NCBI GenBank assembly: GCA_036850595.1
Contig: CM072151.1
Coordinates: 19,259,307 to 19,323,306 of the forward strand
Direction of reading: 5' to 3'
Origin: Rhyacichthys aspro
Lineage: Eukaryota; Chordata; Actinopteri; Gobiiformes; Rhyacichthyidae
Length of the DNA stretch: 64,000 bases
Part shown: positions 42,721-55,160 of the stretch, piece after piece
Numbering within the stretch: the first letter of the stretch is position 1
Layout: every line of letters begins with the position of its first letter
Notes under the pieces: model-generated
The model's database searches: none
Told to the model about the DNA's origin: nothing
What the model saw: only the letters and a program-made list of their open reading frames with translations
Made by a program: the position numbers and the translations under genes

Positions 42721-44412
42721 GTTGCAAATTCCATGATTTTTAATGAGGCTAAGCTCCTCCTTTTTTTGTGTGCTTGTCTAGAGTTGTTCTTCACATCAGC
42801 CGTAGGTATAGAGAGTTAAAATGTCCATATATTAAAAAAAACCTCTAACTCTTACATTTTTCAGTTGTGTTTGTAGATTCTGGTGTATATTTAATTTGAA
42901 ACTCACCTAGCTTTAAATAAATGATATGAGACAATATTTAGATAAGATTTAATTTTAACTACACTAGAGAGAGAATAAACAGAGTCTGCTGTAAACTCCT
43001 TGATTTTAATGAGAAAAATCTGTCCTGAATAGTAAAGAAAATATTTAGGAACTCATCTTATGGAAACCCCAATCATATTTATTTCTTATTATTGTCAAAT
43101 CTTTAGGGTTAAAACTTTCTAATGTGACCTAAACACACACACAGCAGTGGAAAAGCAGGCGTGCGGCTTCACTCAAGCTCAGGTCAGACTTCAAAGTGTG
43201 GAGGTGAAATCTTACAGCGCTGGAACAGGAAGATCATTTAATTAAATACACTGAGGCACACGTGGAGCTTTGTTCTTTGCACGTCATCGACACACCCCGA
43301 GCTTTGATAAACTGCGAGTCAGATGACACTCAATATGCTTTCTGTATGACAAAGACTTTCAGGCGTTTTCAGGTTCATGTGTCGATTTAAGCTAGGCCTT
43401 ATGTGGCCCCTAAAGTACGTCACGTCCTCTCCTTATGCCAAACAAAAAAGCACGAGTGTGGACATGACCTTTGCAAAGGGCACTGATAATCACAAGTACA
43501 CGTGCGTAACTGCTGCATCACTGTCACTGTTGTTGTTTTGGAAAGATGTTAGAGTGAATTCTGTTCTGGTTCTGTCTGGTTTATGTAGGAGCCAAAGGAA
43601 CTACTGGAACGAGGGGGTGAAGTTGTCCCATCTTTATTCTGCAGTAACAGAGGTGCAGACAGGTCGACTATAAAAGGATCAGGTAAGTTTTATGTAAAAT
43701 CAATAATGTATTTGGTGTTGAGGAAAGGTATATGCTCCAAAACAGTAAAAGTGTGTCTTTATATGGGTCTGTGTACTTCTTAGCCAACATACTGTTTTGA
43801 ATTGAATTGGAAAACAAGCTGTATCCTAATTTATTCAGAAATAAAGTTGTAGCCAGTTTAGCAGTTTTTCTTTTCTTTTGGAAAAAAAAATAATACAATA
43901 GTTTCACAGATATGTTCAACCCACCTTTAGCTTTTGGTTCTGGCCACTTACGCCACAGTGAAATACAGAAACATAATGGTTCTGTTTCCAACTTTTGCAG
44001 ACAAATGAACAATATTTTTATTTGCGTGCTGGTAAATCTAGAGCAACACAAGTGAGACCAGTGTCACTGTCGAAGCGTGCTCTAATTACAGAACAAGATA
44101 TGACGGACACCTGAGAGGAATAGGCCCGAGCCAAAAAATCTGCCCCCTGCCAGTGATTTGACTGAAGGCTGGCGATGTGAAGTGAGTGACCTGAGAAGTG
44201 AAGAAACTTTGTCGTTTTTACTGTGAATCCACCCAAACAGAGTGAGTGTCTCTATTGCAGAACTGGTATTCTTTATGCAGAAGGAAGATGGAGTTATAAT
44301 GAGGTCAGTTCTGCCCTAAAAATGAAAACGTGTTTTGAAAACCACCCATAATCGTAATTAATGAAAATGAATGTCACTGCTATATGTAAAGTTTGTTACA
44401 GTACAACAAAAG
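42721..44412. other. Exon-free stretch
   Basis: No recognised gene. Short open frames (for example 43377-43673) show no domains. Confidence 0.4.
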
Positions 44413-44817
44413 GAGGGGTACTTGGGATCTTACGGATATACGGAGTGGTCTTTGGGACGTACGGAGGGGTCTTTTTCGTACAGAGGGGCCTTTGGGACGT
44501 ACAGAGGGGTCTTTTTCGTACAGAGTGGCCTTTGGGACGTACGAAGGGGTCTTTTTCACGCGGATGGGCCTTTGGAACGTACGAAGGGTTCTATGGGACA
44601 TATGGAGTGGTCTTTTGGACGTACAGCGGGGTCTTTGGGATGTACGGAGAGGTCTTTTTCGTACAGAGGGGTCTTTGGGACGTACGGAGTGTTCTTTGCG
44701 ACATACGGAGTGGTCTTTTGGACGTACGGAGGGGTCTTTTTCGTACGGAGGGACCTTTGGGACATACGGAGGGGTCTTTGGGACGTACGGAGGGGTCTTT
44801 GGGACGTACAGAGGGGT
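44413..44817 (+). repeat. CpG-rich compound minisatellite
   Basis: The array alternates a 21-bp unit (GGGGTCTTTGGGACGTACGGA) type and a 19-bp unit ending TTTTTCGTACAGA type, so a 40-bp higher-order pair is visible in the left half; the right end has mainly 21-bp units. About 19 units are present. Nearly every unit holds one or two CpG in GACGTACGG. Stops are rare, so at least three plus-strand and several minus-strand frames stay open for 80-176 codons. I regard these frames as a by-product of the repeat, not genes. Confidence 0.9.
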
Positions 44818-47385
44818 AAATATAATACCAAATGAGCATTGGGGTAAATATATAACAGCATGGCCCCCTTTACTTGCAGGTAAAGTGTGTGAAAGACAGA
44901 AATGAAACATGAGGGATTTCTATTATACATTTTGTACATTGTTACAGCTATTCTTTGCCGTGCGTTCCTCAGATCCACTCAGATAAATCACCACAATAAT
45001 CTGCTCAGTGCATTACACATGAGAGATAATGTGGCAGTGTTTGGTAATATCTGCACCGTTTCAAAACATAAGCAGATTTGTGTAGACGTTTCTGGGCTGA
45101 TCTGTATTTGGCATTGTGTACAGAGTGGGATTTCCATGTGGGTAGATGATCCTGACATGACATTATTGATTGTGCAAGAGGAGAAAGTGTGCACTGTGTA
45201 AATAGCTCTCGTGCAGTAAAAGCCCCGACTTTGTAAAGTGGAACAAATTGCAGGCAGATTCTCGACTCACTTTGTTTCTATCCTGGGGCTGCTTTAAACG
45301 TTTGATCTCATTTACTTAATTGTTCTGGTTTTAGCTGATTCATTGTTTTGTATGTTAATGACTGCACTTATTTTACTGAACTGACTTTTATAGAGCCTGT
45401 TCTATTCTGACTCCCATCCTTGCCTTAACCCAGTTCTTCTAATGCGTTCATCCATTCATCTTTCATTCCTTCTTGTTACTTGTCTTTCAGGTTCAAACGG
45501 CCATTTAAATCATTTAAATCAATCAAGCAAATAATTCATTAGGATTTGGCTAGTACTAATACAACAAAAATGGTTCCAATCAAGTTTCAGTCAAGAGTCA
45601 AGAGCCATTCCAAATGTTCTGATTTGAAGCAAAAATAATGTCCTGCTTCAGAACTTTATATGTTTCACTGCACAGCTTATAATCAGGAATTAGCAAGGCA
45701 GTAAAATGAGCTTTAATTAGGATTTAGTAGAGTTTAATGATGGGGCTCTTCTTGCATAGAGTTTCAGAAGTCATGCTGTTGTTATCCTGCAAAAGGGATG
45801 TCAAAACAGTGTCCTGACATAAGCCAGACAATGTGGGACATCCCAACTTGGACTCCCATGCGGGGACCACTGCGATAAGCAACTGCAGGACTTATGGTGC
45901 GTAACCCCAAACGTGAATAGCAAATAAATCACACCATTCATGCGTAGTTGGACGTTTTAACATTTTAAATTTACTTGCTTTATTCGCGTCGGGAAAGGGA
46001 GATTTCAGATAATGTAGCTTAATTCAGTAGGTAAAAAATAATGATTAAAGAGACAAATGTCATGCATTTTGGTGACAATTACTGTAGCAATACTATACTT
46101 GAGTTTGAAGTCATTTTCTAAATATTTTCAACATTTTATCTTCAATCAGTCTGGCAATCAGCCAGTTCCTTTCTTTGGTAACCAATAATCCTCTTTAATA
46201 TCTCTATAATGAGAATCAGAAATGTGCCTTTACATGACAGTGACTACACAAGTGCAACGAAATGAGGAGCTTGAATGGAGGTGGGTTGTGAGAGTATCCA
46301 TGACGCTGTCTAATTTTAAGATATGTTGTACTTTTCATGGGCAACGTTAGAGAGAAGGCTACATCTGATGATATGATTGTACATAAAAGGCATTGACATT
46401 GAAATTATCATTAGACTTTTTAAATTCATAAGATCCCACAGATTCTAGTATTACTTATTGTTGTCTCGACATAAATCTACTTACAGCTGTTAACTGACGT
46501 CTTCAGATCTCCACTGGATGAAATAGTGTCTCTTTCTGTTTTTATCTCATGAGCCTAGTCCTCGAGCTCTGCTTTACGTCAGAACATAATCAAAATTTGA
46601 GCCGTTAATTTGCAGCTCACTGCCATGTGCTTTCATTTGTGGAAATTATACTCAAAGACTTTTGCATAACAAGGTGGTGAAGTCATTTCTCTAAGTGCAT
46701 ACTTTTGATTATTCATCATTAGAAACCCAGACACTAGAGGATTATGGCTTAATTGGTAAGAACAAAATTGGTGGTGGTGAAGACATACTCGACTCAAAAT
46801 TCAGCCTGTGAATAATTTGAATTAATTGACTACGCATAGTTTTAGTTTTAAGCAGTTGTCTTCCTCTACCACTGCTATGGTTATGTTCAGTTGTTTGAGT
46901 AAAATAATTCTGCATTAAAAATTTACACTGTTTTGTGGCACACCTGCCAGACAATCAGAAAATAGAAGATGTAAGATGTTGGTACTGAATAATAATAATA
47001 ATAAATCTGTACGGCAATAATGACTTTTTATTGTGTTTGCCTCCTTTTTCAACTATTTATTCCTCTTTTTTATGTGTTTTGTGGTACTCACTCAGGTTAT
47101 ACCACATTTGAAAACAAGCGCAGGTCCAGACCCTGGGCCAACTGTGGACAGGATTAGCTGCTAGTCTTTAGCATTGCTCCGGATGTTTCCAGAAAGCAAT
47201 GCGGGACAAGATGCTGTAGGTACCAGATGGATAGATTAGGAGGTGCTGCTTAGTGATGGTGTAAAATATGATTGATTTGAACATTAAGCAAAAATCCTTG
47301 ATTGGCTGTACGTCGCATGAACAGAAGTTTTATCAAAAGCACATTGGGACAGTTTACAACAGACAGAGGTCATTCTACTGTTGTA
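44818..47385. other. Exon-free stretch
   Basis: AT-rich with a possible conserved patch at 45770-45960. No repeat family was assigned. Confidence 0.4.
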
Positions 47386-47995
47386 CAGTGCCATGAAAAA
47401 ATAGTGATTTCTTAGTTTTTTGCACATTTAAATGTTTCAGATCATCAATCAAATTGAAATATTAGACAAAGACAACTCAAGTCAACACAAAATACAGTTT
47501 TTATGTGATTATTTTATTAAAATTAAAATCTATACAAACCTACCCACCTACCTGTTCAATCATAAATGAACAGATGAGAAACAAAGTAATTGACATCTAT
47601 CAGTCTGGAAAGGGTTACAGAGCCATTTCTAAAGCTTTGGGACTCCATCCAACCACTGGGAAAATATTCTATGGACTGATGAGACTAAAGTTGAACTTTT
47701 TGGAATGTGTGTGTCCTGTAACATCTGGTGTAAAAGTAACACAGCATTTTAGAAAAAGAACATCATATCAACAGTTAAATATGGTGATGTGAAAGACTCA
47801 TTGTCTGTTTTCTCATACATTTGATTATAGTTATTTCTGCTGAGGGTGGCACAACCAGTTATTAGGTTTAGGGGGCAACTACTTTTTCACATAGGGCTAG
47901 GTAGGTTTGGAAAGCTTTTTTCCCCTTAAAATTGTCACTTAAAAACAGCATTTTGTGTTTACTTAGGTTATCGTTGTGTAATATTTAAATTTAAA
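47386..47995 (+). mobile_element. Internally deleted Tc1-like transposon relic
   Basis: After a TA at 47384-47385 comes the terminal word CAGTGCCATGAAAAAATAGT and the same subterminal words as the fragment at 32908. At 47560-47660 a frame reads RNKVIDIYQSGKGYRAISKA, the N-terminal helix-turn-helix of Tc1-type transposases. It then jumps (about 47670) to the later motif LRLKLNFLECVCPVTSGVKV and on to KVTQHFRKRTSYQQ, and after another gap to the 3' end (TTATTAGGTTTAGGGGGCAA). Most of the catalytic DDE domain is missing, and the right terminal repeat is cut off near 47995. It is inactive. Confidence 0.88.
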
Positions 47996-49835
47996 TTTAA
48001 ATCCTACATTATTGTTATATCACATAAAAAATAAAACAAAATATTTGGTATTTATTGAAGGAAGTTCGCCAATTAAGGCTTGAGCCGAATTGTTGATGAT
48101 TTTGTTTCAAACCCATTTAGTTTAAAAACAAAAACAGCAATAATTATTCTGTTCAGTTATTCAGTTACTCGAGCGCTAACGTCATCAACGCGCGACTTGA
48201 ACAACCCAACCCAATACCTACAAGGGTTAGTGTGAGAAAATTTGTGACACAAACAAGTTGGCGTAGAAGTCTTAAAAGATCTAGGAAACATAGCTAACGG
48301 TCAGCTAACCTAGCAAACCCATAATGCTAACAATTCGACGAGACAGAAACAGGGCTCTTATACTGTGCATCATTACAGGATCTTCTGGATTGTCATGTAA
48401 CGTAGCTACATGACTAATACGAGGTTTAATGAGTCATTTTAAAAATGCTTTTTCAGGACATACCAAACTCTTGTCTTATTTAAAAGCTAAAATACATCTG
48501 GTTGTTATGACAGTTGCTTAAAAAAAAAAGAAAGGGGACTTTATATCTTGCAATCAAGGAGTTAATGGGGTAATAATGTTAGTAATGAATTGAATTGTCA
48601 CATGAAGACAGTTTAAAGGACGCTAACACATTCCAGAGTGGATGTTTCATTCAGCACCACACCTCCAGCGCAGATTAGCCCCGAGTCCGTGTGTGCGAGG
48701 GACCAAAGCAAAACAATCTTGCACTAACAAAACCATTATTAGTTCATTATGAATTAGAGAGCCACATCTGCAACTAATACCAGAGCAGGTGGGATTTGTA
48801 AAGCGAGTACAGTGTGGAGTTTGTTCCCCTAATGCATGATAAACACTGCGAACATGTGGCCTTTTGAGGTTACGCTCCCACTCAATATGGAGCTGGATGC
48901 TGCTCGCCTCTAATGTTTCTCACATGGGTCAACATTTGTGAATTAAACAATGGGGGATGAAACGGAGCGGCGCCTTGTTTTGCTCCAAGACCGAGGGTGT
49001 TTTAGTTTGACACGGAGTTCAAGACGTGGTTACCCTGCTCTTTCAGACACGCCAGTTTCTGCATGAAATACAGCATTAATATAAGACAGACAGAAGGGGG
49101 TAGTCTTCTGGTAAAAGGGTTTATGTGATTACTTTACTTTAAATATTATGAAATATCCTAAAATTTCAGTGTGGTGTTTGGAAGGATACAGTCTTGAGAG
49201 ATGCCAAGGGCTTTACTGTGCTGCCATAGAGATTAGCAGAAGACTAAGAAAGTGCCTTCCTGGGTGGCCTGTAATATCACTTTGTAACACTAGATGGACT
49301 CATGAGCAACAGGGATTCAGTCCAACAAGTGGACTGGGGATGACTCAAACCTTTGTTTGTTTGTATCTGGTAGTTATTCTGCTATTAAAAATATGAGCTC
49401 AGCAATATTGTTCATATATAACACATGGCCTCTGGGTGTTATAATATACATTTACTCAGTGTTGCTTTGCAAACTACACATACAGTACTGTCCTAATATG
49501 CACATGGCTGGCTTGTAAAGAGTATCCACTACAGCTTACACTGTTTTGACTGTTAAAAATGAATAGGAACAATAAAATCAAACACTGTTAATGTGAACAG
49601 CTACTAACACTGGCTAGTCAAGATGCTAGTGCAGAGGAGGTGCTGTTTTCCTCATGATGGATCTTTATGTTTTGTTTTTTGTTTTTTTTTCATGTGGGGA
49701 TTAGTTTGTTTGTTTTAAAAGGCCAACAAGACAGCACTAGTTTTATTATTGGCTTCAAGGTTAACAGCTAAACTAAAACTCAGCTAAACTACTAAAAGAC
49801 TCACTGTTTTATTTGCCTTTAGCTTGGCATTTGCC
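47996..49835. other. Exon-free stretch with a candidate non-coding element
   Basis: 48620-49050 is GC-richer with CGGAGCGGCGCC and TTATTAGTTCATTATGAATTAGAG words and may be conserved. At about 49275-49310 the dispersed-repeat core appears in reverse (TTTGTAACACTAGATGGACT). Confidence 0.35.
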
Positions 49836-49904
49836 AGGCTGCAAGGCTAATAGCTAAAGTATAACAAATAAAACTTCTGGCGAAACAGCCTCAGCTTGAC
49901 TAGC

Positions 49905-50172
49905 GGCACCAAGGCTAATAGCAGCAAGGCTAATGGCAGAAGGGCTAACAGCACCAAGGTTGTCAGGAGAAGGGCTAACAAGTTAAGGCTAATGGCAGAA
50001 GGGTTAACGGCACCAAGGTTATAAGCAGAAGGGCTAATGACAGAAGGACTAATGGAACAAGGGCTAAAAGCAGGCAGCAGAGCTAACGGCAGCAGAGGTA
50101 AGGGCAGCAGAGCTAACGAAAAAAAGGGCTAAAACCAGCAGAGCTAATAACAGTGAGGCTAATGGCAGCAAT
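49905..50172 (+). repeat. 15-bp minisatellite, AAGGCTAATGGCAGA unit
   Basis: Seventeen or so units of 15 bp (a few 14 or 16-18) with the invariant core GGCTAA lie in tandem. Variants are AGGGCTAACAGCACC, AAGGCTAATGGCAGA and AGCAGAGCTAACGGC. Looser GCTAA words extend the pattern upstream to about 49750. Confidence 0.88.
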
Positions 50173-53100
50173 GAACTGCATTAAATTGGTGGAAAGCTTG
50201 ATGAACGATTTGAACGGTATGTTCGCATTGTCTAGATTTATGTTAAACAAAAACATTTCAATTTTTTGAGGGATAGGCTCTTCTTTTACTGATTTAGGGC
50301 CAGTATTTACACTGTTCCTTTTCGTTATTAATCTTTAGATAGCTTTAAAAACTTTTTTTTTAAAAACTCTTTATTTAGCACCCATCTAAACACATGTAGT
50401 CCTGTCAGTTCCGTGACTACGAGGTGGGTAAAGGTGCATTTTCCCAGGCTGCTCAGGCATCAGGCAGGTTAGGGCTTGAAAGTGAAGCAGCGCATTGAGA
50501 GAAAAAGGACATCAAAATTGGCCTGTTGTCATCGGGCCGCCGTATGATCCCATTTGCCTTTCTCCGGTCGATCCGTCAGCAGGCCGTGATCAAAAAGGGA
50601 TACGTCTTGGAGCATTCCCTCTTCCCAGAGATGAGTGTCCCTCACTGTCCCGTGGTGAGCACTTCCTGTGAGAGAGGAAGCCCAGACAAAGACGGCCAAA
50701 CAGAAATACAACACATATTTATGAGATTATCTGCCATCTCGTCTTTCATTTTAATGAAAGGGAGAATTGTTTCAGCCTCGCCGACACCAGGAAGTGGCTT
50801 GGTGCTGTTACTCTCTTGTCTGGAGGAATAAGGGAAGTTTTTTGAAAAGAGGGATGGTCATGTTGAGAAACTGGGGCAGCATGGAAGAAATGCAGTTACA
50901 CACATTCATAGTTGACCTTTTTATCCTGCAAAAGCCCTCCTGAAAAGTCACAAAATAGGAGGGAAATCAATGGGAAACTTTTTGTTTTAATTTTACTAAA
51001 ACAAAAACAAGTTTTGCAGAGGGGGCTGTACAGCATAACCTAATGTTGTTTTATGCCATTTCATTAATTATTAATTTGAATTTTGAAGAGATTTTCTAAA
51101 CCCATGTTCAGGCTGCATGGATTTGAAAGTTATCAGATCACTTTACAGTCCTACACTGACTTGGGAACAGTGTCCATGTTGGTTCTTGTTATAGAGGTGA
51201 CCATGTTTTGGATTGTCTAGTATAGTGGCAACGTTCTTCATGCAACTTTCAGAAACTGTACAGTATATAGGCTATTTATATATTTGAAGATGAACTCCAG
51301 TGATCACCTAAGGATAAGTAAAAGCATCAGGATGAGAATAAATGCCTTATAAAATGTGATGTGTAGGGTAACAAGGCAGATTTTTTTCCAGAAATGACCC
51401 AAATCTTACATATCACAAATGCCAAAAATATAAATGGTCATTTAAATACTTTGTTTAATATCTCTATATCCACCAATCAAAGAGTTGATGAAATAAAAGT
51501 ATATTTTCTAAGTTAGAGTAAGTCTAGCAGGGAAAACACAGGCACCACCATGATTTGATTTGATTTTTTGCCTTTACATAACATTATCAATTGCAGTTTG
51601 TGGCATGAGGGCTAATTGCAAAATATTAAATATCTGCTGTCACATTGTAATTTGCATCTAAGCTTTTGTTTTTGTTGTAGTTTTTTTTTTTTTTTGCCAT
51701 TTTATTTTTTGTTGTTGCCCCCATTATTTATTTATTTTTACAAACTTAAAAAACCAGGTTACGAACGAAGCATTGAACAAAGCCCAGTTTTGTGACTAAC
51801 ATGAAATTTATATTTTTGCTGCTGATCTGAAGACTGCAGCCTGCTTATATTAATATTAACTCCTCAGTCCTCCTCCTAAACCTGATGCAAACGGTTATAT
51901 GTTGGCACTCATCATTAATTTAGCAAGCCACAAACCTTAGTAAATAAACGCATCAAGAAATGGGAATCCTTACAAATACCACTCAGGCCTTTTTCACCTG
52001 TGTTCATACCTCTCCTGCACTAAGACCACTGCCAGCCATGAGCCAATGTCAACAGTGCCATTCTTGCACCAAAATTAAGTTGTAAATCTTTGTAAATCTG
52101 ACCTCTACTCTTTTCATGTTGGGTTAATTTGTTGTGTTGAATTGGCCTTGTTAAAGAGCTATATCATGTAGGACAACACTGATAATTTCCTGGAAAAGTC
52201 TGATAATTGGAGTGTTCTAGTACCCTTCCTCCTTGAGTTTATAAATATCTTAGTAGGCTTGCAGGGGTTTTCACTGTACTGTGGTCTAAAAGTGGGAGAA
52301 AAGACTTCATATCCTGTTGGTCTGTGTGCACCAGCTGGGAAAATGTTGGTACTGAAAAGGGAATGAGTAATATTCTCTCCTCCAAGAACAACCACTTTGC
52401 TCCCATTTGTTCCGCTAATGCTGCTCAAAGGCCAAAAGCAGACGCTTGTGGTTTGCAAGAGCAACAAGAGAACATGCACACTTAGCAAAACGCTCTCCCA
52501 TGATAAATAAAGGTATGGCATCAACAGCCACAGGGACAGTTGGCTGCCAGTGTTTGCTCCGGTGCACGATGGCAGTTTTGCTCAAAGGGTTCCCCGGTCC
52601 GAAGGGACCAGCCTCATTGTCCTTGTTCTGAAGGTTACAATTAGGGCGGCTTATACTAAAACAATTAGTTAAAAAACTGTCATGAGATTGGAACTTTTCA
52701 AATGGTTCAAGTTTATTCTGGCCGCCACCGCCTTGTTCCAAGGTGTAACTTACTGACGTAATATCACTCACTACCTTTACATGCAAAGTTTAGTCAAGCT
52801 ATGTTCACAGCTTGATTAGGTAATTTAACTGGTTTGCTGTCAGCTGGAGGGCCAACGTTAAACCTAACATTTGTATACCAGGAATGTTTTTACTTGGGGC
52901 ATATCTAATGTAGGATATTTTTTGATTTTGAGTTTCGTGTTGTCCATCGGCATGATATCCTTCATAAAGTGTGCCAATTATATAGCTGAAGCAGAATTAT
53001 GTCATGTATTACAACAAACAACTGCTCGCAAAAGACACAAAATGACCAAATATTGCACACTTTGCAGTTTAAAGGGGACTTTATGTTAGTACAACTAAGA

Positions 53101-53440
53101 GAAATTTGAAATGCTACAATTCCTGTTACACTACTAAGTAGTGAGTGGGTAGTTAGGTTGCTAATGACACTAGAAGCCAACAGTGTCCAATGTTGAGTGT
53201 TAGTAACAGTCTCCTAGGGGCTGTGTACATGAAACAACATGGCATGGTTTCAATGTGAGCTGTTAAAACACACAAATACAACATCATACACCTGGGGGAA
53301 CTATGTAATATACAGCAGGCCACTTTCGTCATCATCAGAGGACAACACTGGGCAGGGACTATTTATTGGTATGGGCTTGATTTGGTAGATTGTTTGAATA
53401 TCACTTAAGCTTTATCAAAAACACATCATTATTGGTCCAT
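50173..53440. other. Exon-free stretch with candidate non-coding elements
   Basis: Blocks at 50420-50830 and 52380-52700 are repeat-free and of balanced composition, the second with GCTCAAAGGCCAAAAGCAG and GGGCGGCTTATACTAAAACA words. Neither has coding features that I trust. The rest is AT-rich. Confidence 0.35.
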
Positions 53441-53720
53441 TATGCAGAAGCAGTGGAAGGTTCAGTGGACTGTTAAGCTCACACATCTGGAAAGGCACTA
53501 TTGATGCTTAAAGGTATACAGAGGTGCCTCTTTCAGGATAGGCCTCGCATATATTATATTCAGACCCTTCACCAATACAAAATATGGGACAATGTTCCTC
53601 TTCCAAAACTCCAGCAGCTACTCTCCTCGCTATAGATGCCCCAACTTTTTTGGAATTGGGTTTGTACCAAATATATTTCCCATAATGTCTTTTAATGAAA
53701 CATAAAATACTAGTGTAATT
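53440..53720 (+). mobile_element. Deleted relic of a second Tc1-like DNA transposon family
   Basis: The words GGAAAGGCACTATTGATGCT, TATACAGAGGTG, TCAGGATAGGCCTCGCATAT, CAGACCCTTCACCAATA, GGGACAATGTTCCTCTTCC, AAAACTCCAGCAGCTACTCT and CCCCAACTTTTTTGGAATTG follow the order of the transposase 3' part and 3' end of a common fish transposon. Large internal pieces are lost, and no frame remains open. Confidence 0.75.
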
Positions 53721-54883
53721 TGCTTATTCTTAAACTAAATTGGGGCCCTACAGCAATGGATATATGAAAATGAAAATGTGGCTTTCAATACAAATCCATT
53801 GCTGGCGAAGTGAAAGTACAAATGCAGATAGCTCTTTATTCCCAGTTATTATGTTATATTGTCATTTCATACACAATCATCTAATTCCCACAAGAATAAA
53901 CACCATTGATTGTTTTTTTTTCTTTCATGCACAGATATCCTCAGAACTGTGCTGAACGCCTTTTGCAGGTCGCAGCGGTTCCTTTAACAATAGACTATGC
54001 TGGGCTTATTGTTCTCTCCTTGTACATGTATTACTGGATCAAACATCAGCGGTGCAAATTCACTGCACTAAAGGCTATGTTTCCACTCCTCCGCTCATTG
54101 ATTTTTTTGTAGAAGCATTAATCTCGGCTCACTTATCAGCAGCAGAAATCACACAATAGTTGTTTCGGAGACTAATTGCACTGTGTGACATGTCGCCTGA
54201 TTGAGTATTCATTTCAGATGTGACAATGAAAATACAAAGAACAAACAAATAGGTTCAGTATTGGCAGACACCACATCAAGACTGAAATATGAAGAACTTA
54301 AAATTAATTTCTCATTTGTCATAAGTTTTGCCTTCATATTTTCCAGTGTGATGAAAATACAATTTGGACATAATTCTTCTCACTGCTTGTATCAACTACA
54401 TTTTCCAAAATAACATTTGTATCAATTATACAATCAGGTGGTTCCCAGATATTTTGACTGACTGTGGGATTAGATAGTTTTTGATCATTCCCCTTCGTCC
54501 ATGGACCCCTCCATCTTTACATTGGGTTGAACTATGAAGTGGACAATAGTGACCTAAAGAGCAAATTACAGTCATTGTGCAAAAGTTTCCAGAGTTTTAA
54601 TGGTGTTGACTTGTGCATACATACATCGGGACTACATTCAGAAGTGGACTTGCTACAAAATTACTTATTGTCTTCTTATCAGTACATCCGCTCACTTTAA
54701 TGTAGTAATTTGTCTAAATTTGTCTGGATTATTATGAGTTTTAAAACTAAAGATCGTTATTTTGGATCGTTATCTTGGGCCAAAATAAGTTTACTTCACA
54801 GTGTTGGATGGGCTGGGTGCTTCCTTACAGACAGGTAGAGATAGGGTGAGGAGCTTGGTGGAAACATAAAGAATAATGGATCA
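53721..54883. other. Exon-free stretch
   Basis: AT-rich; nothing recognised. Confidence 0.4.
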
Positions 54884-55160
54884 GATTTTATTTAGCGCTT
54901 TTCAAGGCAGTCAAAGCGCTCTACAAGTGACTCCATTAATCATACACTCCACAGAGACACACTAGTGGTGGTAAGCTACTTCTGTAGCCACAGCTGCTCT
55001 GGGGCAGACTGACACAGATGTGGCCCCAATGCTACGGCCTTTCTGACCACCACCAAACATACTCACACATTCATTCACCAGTGCCACAGACAGTGGAGGC
55101 AAGGTGGGTGAAGTGTCTCGCCCAAGGGCACAACAACAGTATGAACTGGGGGTAGCAGGA
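54884..55160 (+). repeat. Common teleost interspersed repeat
   Basis: TTTAGCGCTTTTCAAGGCAG, TCAAAGCGCTCTACAAGTGA, GTGGTGGTAAGCTACTTCTG, TAGCCACAGCTGCTCTGGGG and GTGAAGTGTCTCGCCCAAGG mark a repeat found by the thousand in fish genomes. The copy stops before its usual GATTGAACC tail, which appears alone at 9335-9430. Confidence 0.75.

Noticed and set aside
44380..44910. Long overlapping open frames (up to 176 codons) on both strands
   Set aside because: They coincide with the minisatellite at 44413-44817; low stop density of the unit explains all of them, and the peptides are repeats of it.
47505..47792. A 95-codon frame as a possible gene
   Set aside because: It is a stitched remnant of a Tc1-type transposase with most of the catalytic domain deleted.
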